A stretch of 9,596 nucleotides of DNA, taken from contig CALKAJ010000331.1 in NCBI GenBank assembly GCA_937983305.1, positions 1-9,596 of the forward strand. Direction: 5' to 3'. The notes under the pieces were generated by a model. It made no database searches, was not told the DNA's origin, and saw only the letters and a list, made by a program, of their open reading frames with translations. The stretch comes from an uncultured Ignavibacteriota bacterium (GTDB lineage: Bacteria > Bacteroidota > Ignavibacteria > Tepidaquicellales > Tepidaquicellaceae). This document shows positions 1 to 7,133 of this stretch, in pieces; position 1 is the first letter of the stretch; every line of letters begins with the position of its first letter. The position numbers and the translations under genes are program-made.

Positions 1-733
1 CTACTAAGTCAATGTTTTTTAGTCCTTCATTGTAGAGCATTTCTAAAATTGAATGTTGTATTTCAGAAGTGTCTTGTGCCTCGTCAATTATTAAATATGG
101 AAATTTTGCCGCAAGATATTTTGCTAATCGTGGATACTTCTTAAAGATATGCAATGCAACAAAAGCAGAATCACTGGTCTTAAGTAGCCCATAGGAATAT
201 TGTATTGTCTTGACTGCCTTTCCGTACTTAACAAAATCCGCATTGTCCGATTTATCATGTCCGTCCCATGCAATTCCATTGGCAATTGTGTAATCAATTT
301 TGCTTGGCTCAAACCGATGTAAAAGTGTTCCAAATTGATTTTTTAAATTCCAGTTAGAAAGAAGAACGCTGTTCAAATAATTCATGTCGTCAATGATTCT
401 GTATCTCTTGCCTATATCTTTTACCTTGTGTGCAAAAGGTAAAGTGATGTATGAGTTTACAAAACTGTCAATGGTAGAAATGAGATGAGGGTAGGGTAAT
501 GAAAAACCATTTATCTCTCGGAACTTTTCGGCAATTTCATTTTTAGCAACATTGGTAAAAGACAGGCAAACTATTCCTGCATTTATTGAAAAGTTGCTTT
601 CCCAGCTTTGAATTAAAGAATAAAGCTTGTGTGCAACAGTAGTTGTCTTTCCGCTTCCAGGACAAGCATTGAGAATAACTTTTCCCGATATCTGCACATA
701 AACCTTTTGTTCATCAGATAGCGTAATACTCAT
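1..733 (-). CDS. gajB: UvrD-like SF1 helicase, Gabija GajB-like (3' end cut by window)
   Basis: The first 244 codons of a superfamily 1A DNA helicase are present; the rest lies beyond the left edge. Seen in the translation: a Q-motif-like start (LSDEQK, Gln9), Walker A ACPGSGKTT (residues 23-31, Lys29), motif Ia CLSFTNVAKNEI (56-67), motif Ic STIDSF (86-91) and Walker B/motif II LIIDEAQD (214-221). These are UvrD/Rep/PcrA-type signatures. The start is ATG at 733-731, overlapping the stop of the OLD-family gene as ATGA, so the two are probably translationally coupled; there is no clear Shine-Dalgarno. An OLD-TOPRIM gene followed directly by a UvrD-like helicase is the defining layout of the Gabija anti-phage system, where GajB joins GajA in one complex and is thought to sense or process DNA ends. 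The helicase family is near certain from motifs; the GajB name rests mainly on the neighbour. The C-terminal half with the 2A/2B domains cannot be seen, so completeness is unknown. Confidence 0.88.
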   Translation of the reverse strand, partial: MSITLSDEQKVYVQISGKVILNACPGSGKTTTVAHKLYSLIQSWESNFSINAGIVCLSFTNVAKNEIAEKFREINGFSLPYPHLISTIDSFVNSYITLPFAHKVKDIGKRYRIIDDMNYLNSVLLSNWNLKNQFGTLLHRFEPSKIDYTIANGIAWDGHDKSDNADFVKYGKAVKTIQYSYGLLKTSDSAFVALHIFKKYPRLAKYLAAKFPYLIIDEAQDTSEIQHSILEMLYNEGLKNIDLV

Positions 734-2625
734 TTTGATTTGTAGTTGATTAAATGAGTAATTGCTTTTTTAATGTAGTCAGGAACAACAAAGTTTGTTT
801 TGGCTGTTTCAAGATTCGCCAAAAGGTAAACAGAAAAATCTTGTGCAAACTCTGCTTTAATCGGTAATGCTTTCCAAATGAGAATTTGCAACTTGCTTAA
901 TTCTGCTTCGGTTATTTCAGCTCCTATAAATGAATCTAAATGTGCTTGTATTTTAGTGAACTTCTTTACTGTTGATTTGTCCTGTGCTAAATATTTCCAA
1001 AGCAAGTTGTCAGCGATTTGTGTTTTTGTTTTTGAAATGTTTGCTTGAACAATCGCAAATTCAAATGTTTTGTATGAGAAATTCAAACTGATTTTTTCTG
1101 GAACACTTTTTATTAATTCCGAAATGTTTTTAATCCTTGTTGATTGTGCCGCCGCTTTTATTTTTTTAAAAAGTTCTTCTGCCTTCGGCAGATTGTCTTT
1201 AATATTTTTAAAACTGTATTCCGAATTTTTTGATTCTGTAAATCTATCATCATCTGTCAAGATTGATAAAGGCAAAGGAAGCGTTTTAAATTTATCAGTA
1301 GAGTTGAACAAGTAGACGAAAGGATAAAAAGATGTTCCGTCAGCGTTAAGCAGTTCAATTTTGTAATCCACTAATCTTTGATTGAGGATTTGAGCAAACA
1401 CTGGAACTAAAAGTTCTTCAGATATGCCTTCAACAAATAAAACACCTTTTGAAAAAAACAATTGAGATTTGGTGACATCTATATATCGTTCTAATTGTTT
1501 CTTTCTATTCAAAGCATCGTCCGAAAAAGCATCTTCGTCTTCTTCTTCCACTTGAATTTCTTCTCTACCTTCAAAACACTTGTTCAGGTTAATTGCTTCG
1601 TGATGTTTTGATAAATGAATCAAATTGTCAAGCGGAACTTTAGAAGTAAGAGTTGGTGAATGAGTTGTAATAAAAAGCTGTGAATTGTCTTGGTTGTTTG
1701 TTTGCTTTAAGAAATTAAACAAGTTCAATTGTAGCTGTGGATGCAGATGTGCTTCGGGTTCTTCAATTAGCAAAGTGTAGTGAGAAGTTTTGTCGTCTTT
1801 AAGTTGTTGGTTGATGTCTCCCAAAACTGTTGCAATGTAAATCAGATTATTGAAACCTAAACTATTTTGCTTTAAGTTGAAACCTTCACCTGTGAGAGTT
1901 TTCGTGTCATGGGGTAGATAAGGTTTGATTATGTTTACGATGTATTCCGCTTTTGATTCTTCAATTCGCAAACCAATTTGATTCTCTATTGACTGCTTGT
2001 AAATATTAATTAGGTTGGTGTTGATTGAATGCTGTGAATCTGTAACCTCTTTTTGTTTCAACAATTCTTCATTTGCAGTTTTCATTAGTGCCTCGTAGCT
2101 GGCTTGGCTATTATTATTTTCAACTTGACGGTTTATTAAACTTCCTAAAATATTGTTGCGGTTAGTCAGCAAATCTCTTGTGCTGTCTCGCAATGCTCCT
2201 AAGTAGTATTGAATGAAGTATTGAAATGTTACACTATCTGCTCGCTGCCCTTCAACTTCGCCTGTATAGTAACTGAATAAGACCTTTTGTTTTTCCTTCT
2301 TATAAGAAATAGTAATTCTTGAAAAGTCATTTTCTTCTGTCTCGCCTAAAACTACATACTCATAAAATGCTCCTTTTTGGTTGGTTGTCAGTTCTCTGAA
2401 TTCGTATGATATTGTAATTACTGATTCTCCCAAATAAAAATCATCAACGGTTACATACAGTTCCCTTTGTTGATTTCCCAAATTGTAAAGCAATCTTATT
2501 GCATCTATCAATGCAGTTTTGCAACTGCCATTTTCGCCAATAATTACATTGATGTCTTTTTGAAAACTCGCATCAAGTTTTTTTATTCCCTTATAATTTT
2601 CTATATGGATTGCTGATAAATACAT
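730..2625 (-). CDS. gajA: OLD-family ATPase/TOPRIM endonuclease, Gabija GajA-like
   Basis: A 631-residue protein with an N-terminal ABC/SMC-like ATPase and a C-terminal TOPRIM nuclease. Seen: Walker A GENGSCKT (30-37, Lys36), an ABC-signature-like stretch NSLGFNN (254-260), Walker B with catalytic Glu in LLIEEPEAHLHP (285-296, Glu289), an H-loop TTHSP (320-324), then TOPRIM glutamate FVEGISEE (397-404, Glu399), the DxD pair in LTDDDRF (Asp458/Asp460) and a late KAEFAQ (Lys590) that fits the conserved C-terminal lysine. GajA proteins of this type are nucleotide-inhibited, sequence-specific DNA-nicking enzymes that form the core of the Gabija complex. The protein is somewhat longer than the founding GajA (just under 600 residues), partly through an acidic linker at about 352-370. 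Odd: the third Walker A glycine is Cys35 (codon TGC). The start ATG lies 7 nt after the hsdS stop, preceded by only an A-rich AAAGAAAAA; the stop overlaps the helicase start. OLD-TOPRIM class is secure; the Gabija assignment is strong because of the next gene. Confidence 0.9.
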   Translation of the reverse strand: MYLSAIHIENYKGIKKLDASFQKDINVIIGENGSCKTALIDAIRLLYNLGNQQRELYVTVDDFYLGESVITISYEFRELTTNQKGAFYEYVVLGETEENDFSRITISYKKEKQKVLFSYYTGEVEGQRADSVTFQYFIQYYLGALRDSTRDLLTNRNNILGSLINRQVENNNSQASYEALMKTANEELLKQKEVTDSQHSINTNLINIYKQSIENQIGLRIEESKAEYIVNIIKPYLPHDTKTLTGEGFNLKQNSLGFNNLIYIATVLGDINQQLKDDKTSHYTLLIEEPEAHLHPQLQLNLFNFLKQTNNQDNSQLFITTHSPTLTSKVPLDNLIHLSKHHEAINLNKCFEGREEIQVEEEDEDAFSDDALNRKKQLERYIDVTKSQLFFSKGVLFVEGISEELLVPVFAQILNQRLVDYKIELLNADGTSFYPFVYLFNSTDKFKTLPLPLSILTDDDRFTESKNSEYSFKNIKDNLPKAEELFKKIKAAAQSTRIKNISELIKSVPEKISLNFSYKTFEFAIVQANISKTKTQIADNLLWKYLAQDKSTVKKFTKIQAHLDSFIGAEITEAELSKLQILIWKALPIKAEFAQDFSVYLLANLETAKTNFVVPDYIKKAITHLINYKSK

Positions 2626-2632
2626 TTTTTCT

Positions 2633-3880
2633 TTAATTTATTTTACTTTTCCCCATCACCGCCTCGGCTATCATTGCCTCTTTGTATTCCCGAATGAGTT
2701 CAATTTCCTGTTTGGCTTTGGCTATAGCGGTGTCAATGGTGTCAGACTCGGTTTCAATTTCTAAAACAATCTTTTTTTGAATTTCTTTATCTGGTATCGG
2801 AATTGTTATTGGGGCAATTCTCTCAACATTAAGATTGTACTGTGTTGTTAATGTAGCCTCAGATTGAAATTTTGCTTTCAGTGATTTCAAAGCATAGTAT
2901 AAATAATCTAGATCAACTTCATCATTTGGAACTATCCCTACAATGCTATCAGGAAAACAAGCATTAAAGTTTAGAATAGCTACATCTCCAACATTTGCAG
3001 CAATTGTCAAACACAATGTTCCTTTAGGAAATTCTTTTGAAACAGAATAGCCCCATTCATTCAAAGTTTGACGATAACCATTAATATATTTGTTTGCTTG
3101 TGATACTTCACCAGTTTGAATAAATGGAAAATCTCCATCATATAACCTTTCGTCATTTCTTGGTCTGTGTGTAAACTTTCCTCTTAAAATTTGAGAAAAA
3201 CTTTTAATTCTACGTTCTGTCCAGTTGTTTTTTAACCCTTCCATATGAATGGCACTAAAAGCAACCAAATTTTTCTGTTCCTTCAATAACTCAATAAACT
3301 GTTGCTTCTTCTGGATAAACAGATTTATCTTTTCTTCCTGTGCTTTGATGTATTGAACAATTTCGTCTTGCTCGTTTTTAGGTGGAACAACCGAATAAAT
3401 ACTGAAAAACTTATCGGAGTATAAACGCAAACGACTGTCAATAATGCCTGTGCTATGTCTACGAAACTCGGTTTTAAATAAATTGGTGCTAAACAAGTAG
3501 CCAAAAAATACAGGATTGTTGTCGCCTTTAATGCGGTAAACACAGTATGCGGGGCTTGTAATTCCGTTATATGGCGAAATGCCTAAACTGCCATTCCAAG
3601 CCAACATGATATTAATAACCAAATCGCCTTGAAGCACCAATTTATAACCCACCAAACTTTCGGCATTTGTCAAGTGGTCGTCTTCATTTTCCAAACTTTC
3701 ACGTTTCAGTGTTACGCCTGTGTAATGCGAAACCGAAAGCAGTTCTTCATTGCCTGTTTCGCTTTGGCTGTCCATTTCCTGAAACAGGTTTTTAATTCGA
3801 AGCACATCCCAATGAGCAGGAAACTCTGGCATCCAGTCTAATCCTGGTTTTTTATATGTTATATTTTTAGTTTCAGTCAT
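2633..3880 (-). CDS. hsdS: Type I restriction-modification specificity subunit HsdS
   Basis: A 415-residue S subunit, the DNA-recognition part of a type I restriction-modification enzyme; with two HsdM it forms the methylase. Layout seen: TRD1 at about residues 12-168, opening with the typical PGLDWMPEFPAHWDVLRIKNL; a central helical spacer ending TRD1 with PPKNEQDEIVQYI and rich in Lys/Gln/Glu (about 166-205); TRD2 at about 219-362, opening NWTERRIKSF and ending with ITIPIPDKEIQKKI; and a C-terminal helix (about 365-410) that would pair with the central spacer. This double-TRD length is normal for a full HsdS, so two half-sites should be read. The start ATG lies inside the end of the upstream DUF1016 gene (8-nt overlap). 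The target sequence cannot be deduced from the protein by eye. The DNA coding TRD2 looks clearly more AT-rich than the DNA coding TRD1, consistent with a swapped recognition domain. Confidence 0.95.
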   Translation of the reverse strand: MTETKNITYKKPGLDWMPEFPAHWDVLRIKNLFQEMDSQSETGNEELLSVSHYTGVTLKRESLENEDDHLTNAESLVGYKLVLQGDLVINIMLAWNGSLGISPYNGITSPAYCVYRIKGDNNPVFFGYLFSTNLFKTEFRRHSTGIIDSRLRLYSDKFFSIYSVVPPKNEQDEIVQYIKAQEEKINLFIQKKQQFIELLKEQKNLVAFSAIHMEGLKNNWTERRIKSFSQILRGKFTHRPRNDERLYDGDFPFIQTGEVSQANKYINGYRQTLNEWGYSVSKEFPKGTLCLTIAANVGDVAILNFNACFPDSIVGIVPNDEVDLDYLYYALKSLKAKFQSEATLTTQYNLNVERIAPITIPIPDKEIQKKIVLEIETESDTIDTAIAKAKQEIELIREYKEAMIAEAVMGKSKIN

Positions 3881-4925
3881 TTTTCTCAGGCATATTCATT
3901 TTAGCAATTTCAAGGGCACGGTGCAGCTTGTCGGCAAACCATTCTTTGCTGGGTAATTCGGTTAGGTATTGAGCCACCTTAATCTGTTTCTCGTCGAGTA
4001 TCAGCAATTCCACATGTTCGGTATTGCCTTCGGAACAAAGCAGCAGACCAATGGGCATTTCTTCGCCCTCCTGCATTTCGTGCTTTTGCAACCAACGCAG
4101 GTACAGTTCCATTTGAGCCTTGTGTTCGGGTTTAAACTTGCCAAGTTTTAAATCAATAGCTACTAAGCGTTTCAGTTTGCGGTGATAAAAAAGTAAGTCT
4201 AAATGATAGTCAATGGCATCTACGGGTATTCGTTTTTGCCGTTCGAGAAAAGCAAAGCCGGAGCCAAGTTCCATAATAAATTGTTGGAGGTTAGCTATAA
4301 GTGCTGTTTCCAGGTCGAGTTCCGAGTAAGAGCCTTTCAAACCCAAAAAATCGAGAATGTAACTGCTTTTAAATAACAAATCCGGCTGTATGATGTCCTC
4401 CATTTTCATGTCGTTCAGAGCTTTTGCAATTTGCTCTTCCGGTTTTGCAGCAATGGCAGTGCGCTCGTAAAGCATTTTATCCATCTGCTCGCTTAGTGTC
4501 CGGGTGTTCCATCGTTGCAAAACAGCTATTTCTAAATAAAATTCACGTTTCAGAGGGTCGTTTTCATAAGCCAAAGTTTTTAGGTGAGTCCAACTCAATT
4601 GTCTCTGCACTGCGGAGATAATTTGTTCTTCGGAAAAAGTCTCTGCACAACGGAGACAATGTCGCAAATGTTTATCGGACCAACCCGAGCCAAAAGTTTG
4701 GATAAGTTGCCTCGAAAGTTTGGTAATTATTTCTTTACCATAAGCGGCTCTGTTGCCATCGAGTATGTATGAATGTATATAACTTCCAACCTTAAAATTC
4801 AAGAGTGTGGCTTCGGCATTAACAAATACTGCTGCTCGTTTACGAGCTTCGGTAATAAGCTGATAAATAGGGTTATACAAATTGGCAATATCCGAATTGA
4901 TTATATTTTTTTCTTGTTCACTCAT
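3873..4925 (-). CDS. DUF1016 / YhcG-like PDDEXK nuclease family protein
   Basis: A 350-residue protein with the two-part DUF1016 architecture. The N-terminal part (about 15-160) is helical, with LITEARKRAAVFVNAEATLL and a winged-helix-like stretch through FGSGWSDKHLRHCLRCAETF, then QLSWTHLKTLAYENDPLKREFYL, a hallmark run of the family. The C-terminal part (about 175-345) is a PDDEXK-type nuclease fold: Glu207 in ELDLETALI, Asp243 in DYHLDLLFYH, then VAIDLKLGKF (256-265) supplying the D/E-x-K core (Asp258, Lys260), followed by the typical HKAQMELYLRWL helix. The enzyme activity of this family is poorly defined; members are often found near mobile elements and in type I restriction loci, as here. 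It starts in an ATGA overlap with hsdM and overlaps hsdS by 8 nt, so it is built into the M-S operon rather than inserted loosely. Family call is firm; its role (DNA repair, restriction accessory or separate defence) is not known. Confidence 0.92.
   Translation of the reverse strand: MSEQEKNIINSDIANLYNPIYQLITEARKRAAVFVNAEATLLNFKVGSYIHSYILDGNRAAYGKEIITKLSRQLIQTFGSGWSDKHLRHCLRCAETFSEEQIISAVQRQLSWTHLKTLAYENDPLKREFYLEIAVLQRWNTRTLSEQMDKMLYERTAIAAKPEEQIAKALNDMKMEDIIQPDLLFKSSYILDFLGLKGSYSELDLETALIANLQQFIMELGSGFAFLERQKRIPVDAIDYHLDLLFYHRKLKRLVAIDLKLGKFKPEHKAQMELYLRWLQKHEMQEGEEMPIGLLLCSEGNTEHVELLILDEKQIKVAQYLTELPSKEWFADKLHRALEIAKMNMPEKND
4601..4657. repeat. Two 19-bp near-identical copies inside the DUF1016 gene
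   Basis: Positions 4601-4619 (gtctctgcactgcggagat) and 4639-4657 (gtctctgcacaacggagac) match at 16 of 19 bases. They are 38 nt apart, which is not a multiple of three, so they encode different residues (around LRCAET in one, SAVQRQ in the other). The second copy also has self-complementary ends (GTCTC and GAGAC). Because the match is at DNA level and not protein level, it is not explained by a protein repeat. Confidence 0.6.
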
Positions 4926-6712
4926 TCAATTATCTCTTTTAATAATCCGTCGGTTTCCTGCTCAATAGCCAGAATATCTTTGGCAATATCGGTCAATGCC
5001 CGTGGAGGTTGGTGCTTGTAGAAGTATTTGGCAAAGTTTATTTCATAACCAATTTTGGTGTCTTTCTTATCCCACCACGCATCAGGAGCAAAAGGTAAAA
5101 CCTCACGTTCAAAAAATTCCTGTATATCTTCTTTCAAAGGAATGTTTTCTGTATCTTTTAGTTTTGGGTCGGGCTTTGGTTTGCCTTTGCTGTCGGTTAC
5201 AATTTCGCCTTTTTCGTCTTTCAAAGGTCGGTTAACGGTTATTTGAGCATAACCGAAATCTTCATTATCAAATATTTTGCTGTATTCGTTCTCTTCAAAG
5301 TTCAAAAACATTTTTTCAATTACAGGAATATGCTCCGTTGAAAATTCAACACGTTTTTTGCCTAATGGCTTCCGCATTTTGTAATAGAACTTTTCAGAAG
5401 TAGCATTTATCAATTGCACTTTGCCCTTTCGGTTTTTCGCTTTTCTGTTAGTGAAAAGGAAAATGTAAGTTGGTATGCCGGTATTGTAAAACATGTCGTT
5501 TGGTAATGCAACAATAGCTTCCAACAAATCGTTTTCGAAGATGTATTTTCTAATTTCGCTTTCGCCTTGTCCTGCATCGCCTGTAAACAAAGCCGAACCA
5601 TTGTGAACAGAAGCAATGCGGCTGCCGAGTTCGGTATCTTTCATTTTGCTGAGCATGTGTAACACAAACATCAACTGTCCGTCATTCACACGGCTGGTAA
5701 CAGCTTCTTCTTTGTAGCTGCCTTTCAGCATAAAGCGTTTGTCAATAATGGCTCCTTTGGGACCAACGCCCAATGCTTTTTTATCGGGTGCCCATGTTTT
5801 GCCATAAGGCGGATTGGTAAGCATGAAGTCAAACTTCAAATCTTTGTCAAATCCATAAGCACTTAATGTGCTGCCATATACAATTTTGTCGGGGTCTTCG
5901 CCTTTTATCAGCATATCGCTTTTGCAAGTCGCATAAATGAAAGGCGTGCTTTCCTGTCCGTATAAATGAACGGTGGCATTGCTTTTAATCAGTCCTTCAG
6001 GATTGAGCATAAAGTGTTTGGCAATCGTCAACATTCCGCCGCTTCCCACACAGGGGTCGTAAATCAAATAAGTGCCTTGCTTTATTTTGTCTTTCACCGG
6101 CAAGAAAACAAGATGCGTCATTAAATCAATGATTTCCCTTGGCGTAAAGTGTTCACCTGCTTCTTCGTTGTTTTCTTCATTAAATCGTCTTACCAAATCT
6201 TCATATACATAACCCATAGCCAATGGTGGCAGCTTGTCGGGGTGCAACTCCACTTTCGGAGAACAGAATTTTTCAATCAGCGAAAACAGAATATCTGCTT
6301 CGTCCAATGTTTCAATTTCATTTCTGAATTTGAATTGTTTGATGATGTCCTGTACATTTTCCGAAAAACCGTTCAGATAATTTTCAAAATTGCTTTTCAG
6401 GTTTTTCGGGTCGTCAAGCAGTTTTTTTAATGTAAACTTTGAAGTATTATAAAAAGCCAAACCCGAACCGTGTTTAATGTTAGTGAGCAAGCTGTCAAGG
6501 TTTTGAAGTTTGGATTTGTATTCGTTGAATGTTTTTAATACCTTGTCTTTTGTCGGCTCTAAAAGCAAATCCAGTCTGCGTATGACTATCATTGGCAGGA
6601 TAACATCTTTGTATTTTCCTTTTTGGTATGTATTTACTAAAACATCATCCGCAACTGTCCAAAGGAAGTTGATAACGGGTTGAAGAGAATGATTATTTGA
6701 ATTCACCACCAT
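4922..6712 (-). CDS. hsdM: Type I restriction-modification DNA methyltransferase subunit HsdM
   Basis: A 596-residue N6-adenine methyltransferase subunit that uses S-adenosylmethionine to modify the site chosen by HsdS. Seen: N-terminal helical HsdM domain (about 10-175, including NFLWTVADDVLVNTYQKGKY), the GEHFTPREIIDLM entry to the catalytic domain (187-199), SAM-binding motif I YDPCVGSGG (218-226), motif II GQE (252-254), and catalytic motif IV LTNPPYG (298-304) typical of gamma-class N6-adenine methylases. The C-terminal region from about 460 is lysine-rich, contains a charged loop near 497-520, and ends with a helical tail that would meet HsdS. It is longer than the about 530 residues of the E. 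coli EcoKI subunit but normal for this HsdM branch. It is the first gene of the minus-strand operon, with a candidate promoter about 130 nt upstream. The ATG chosen has only AAG before it; no better start is visible. The stop overlaps the DUF1016 start. All catalytic motifs are intact. Confidence 0.97.
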   Translation of the reverse strand: MVVNSNNHSLQPVINFLWTVADDVLVNTYQKGKYKDVILPMIVIRRLDLLLEPTKDKVLKTFNEYKSKLQNLDSLLTNIKHGSGLAFYNTSKFTLKKLLDDPKNLKSNFENYLNGFSENVQDIIKQFKFRNEIETLDEADILFSLIEKFCSPKVELHPDKLPPLAMGYVYEDLVRRFNEENNEEAGEHFTPREIIDLMTHLVFLPVKDKIKQGTYLIYDPCVGSGGMLTIAKHFMLNPEGLIKSNATVHLYGQESTPFIYATCKSDMLIKGEDPDKIVYGSTLSAYGFDKDLKFDFMLTNPPYGKTWAPDKKALGVGPKGAIIDKRFMLKGSYKEEAVTSRVNDGQLMFVLHMLSKMKDTELGSRIASVHNGSALFTGDAGQGESEIRKYIFENDLLEAIVALPNDMFYNTGIPTYIFLFTNRKAKNRKGKVQLINATSEKFYYKMRKPLGKKRVEFSTEHIPVIEKMFLNFEENEYSKIFDNEDFGYAQITVNRPLKDEKGEIVTDSKGKPKPDPKLKDTENIPLKEDIQEFFEREVLPFAPDAWWDKKDTKIGYEINFAKYFYKHQPPRALTDIAKDILAIEQETDGLLKEIIE

Positions 6713-6841
6713 CTTATTATATGTAAATTATAATTTAATATTTTAAAAAGAACTTATAGACCAACCGTTAATCACCATAACTGCACGATTCTTATAACTA
6801 ATTTTAATTTCAATATTGGAACACCTTTTATGAATTACTTT

Positions 6842-6873
6842 CAAATATACAAATAGAATATTATTATTACAAT
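6842..6873 (-). promoter_or_regulatory. Candidate Bacteroidota-type promoter for the hsdM operon
   Basis: On the minus strand, a -7 box TATATTTG (6849-6842) fits TAnnTTTG, and a TTG (6872-6870) lies 20 nt upstream as the -33 element. This is the spacing expected for the Bacteroidota primary sigma factor. It would start transcription near 6836 and leave a leader of about 120 nt before the hsdM ATG. No better box was seen closer to the gene. It is a match by eye in an AT-rich region, so chance occurrence is possible. Confidence 0.5.
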
Positions 6874-6967
6874 CTATTTTTAAAAAAATCAAAAGCTCTT
6901 TATCGTTTTTTTGGTACAAGTTCTATAAAAATTTATAATTTTAGTTTTCATACATCGTATCAATCAG

Positions 6968-6984
6968 GTGTCATTTTTTGACAC
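6968..6984. repeat. Short inverted repeat GTGTCA-N5-TGACAC
   Basis: GTGTCA at 6968-6973 and TGACAC at 6979-6984 are perfect reverse complements separated by five T residues. It could be a regulator site or a small hairpin. It carries the TGACA pentamer also found in the merR palindrome, but with the half-sites in the opposite order. The stem is too short to call a terminator. Confidence 0.4.
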
Positions 6985-7043
6985 TACAATGATATGATAT
7001 ATATCTTATAAGGGAAGAATATTTCATAAAAGTAGATAAAAAC

Positions 7044-7060
7044 GGAGTTTGGGAATCAGA
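7044..7060 (+). repeat. 17-bp repeat, copy 1 (GGAGTTTGGGAATCAGA)
   Basis: Exact 17-bp copy shared with 7107-7123 and 7134-7150. With the three bases before it (AAC) it matches copy 3 over 20 bases (7041-7060 and 7131-7150). It starts 63 nt before copy 2 and 90 nt before copy 3. Confidence 0.9.
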
Positions 7061-7094
7061 GGGAAAAGAGAATATAATTTTGGATTTTAGACCG

Positions 7095-7120
7095 GATTCC
7101 CAAACTGGAGTTTGGGAATC
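7095..7120. repeat. Perfect 12-bp hairpin / palindrome around repeat copy 2
   Basis: GATTCCCAAACT (7095-7106) and AGTTTGGGAATC (7109-7120) are exact reverse complements separated only by GG. The right arm is part of repeat copy 2, so one inverted copy of the repeat sits directly against a direct copy. No T-run follows on either strand, so it is not a standard terminator. It resembles a REP-type or cruciform element, or a binding site for a dimeric protein; which one cannot be told here. Confidence 0.85.
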
Positions 7121-7123
7121 AGA
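7107..7123 (+). repeat. 17-bp repeat, copy 2
   Basis: Exact copy of GGAGTTTGGGAATCAGA, and the right arm of the 12-bp hairpin. It lies 27 nt before copy 3. Confidence 0.9.
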
Positions 7124-7133
7124 GGTAAATAAC

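Noticed and set aside
3325..3543. Additional frame inside hsdS
   Set aside because: Shadow of the TRD1/spacer coding region; hsdS reads through without interruption.
5410..5616. Additional frame inside hsdM
   Set aside because: Out-of-frame shadow of a complete methylase with all motifs intact; no sign of a frameshift.
6978..7006. TTGACA with an AT-rich -10-like stretch as a sigma70-type promoter
   Set aside because: The region is so AT-rich that a TATAAT-like match is expected by chance, and it does not match the TAnnTTTG style of the other promoters.
7095..7120. Rho-independent terminator
   Set aside because: The stem is perfect but has a 2-nt loop and no T-run on either strand, and no gene ends nearby.
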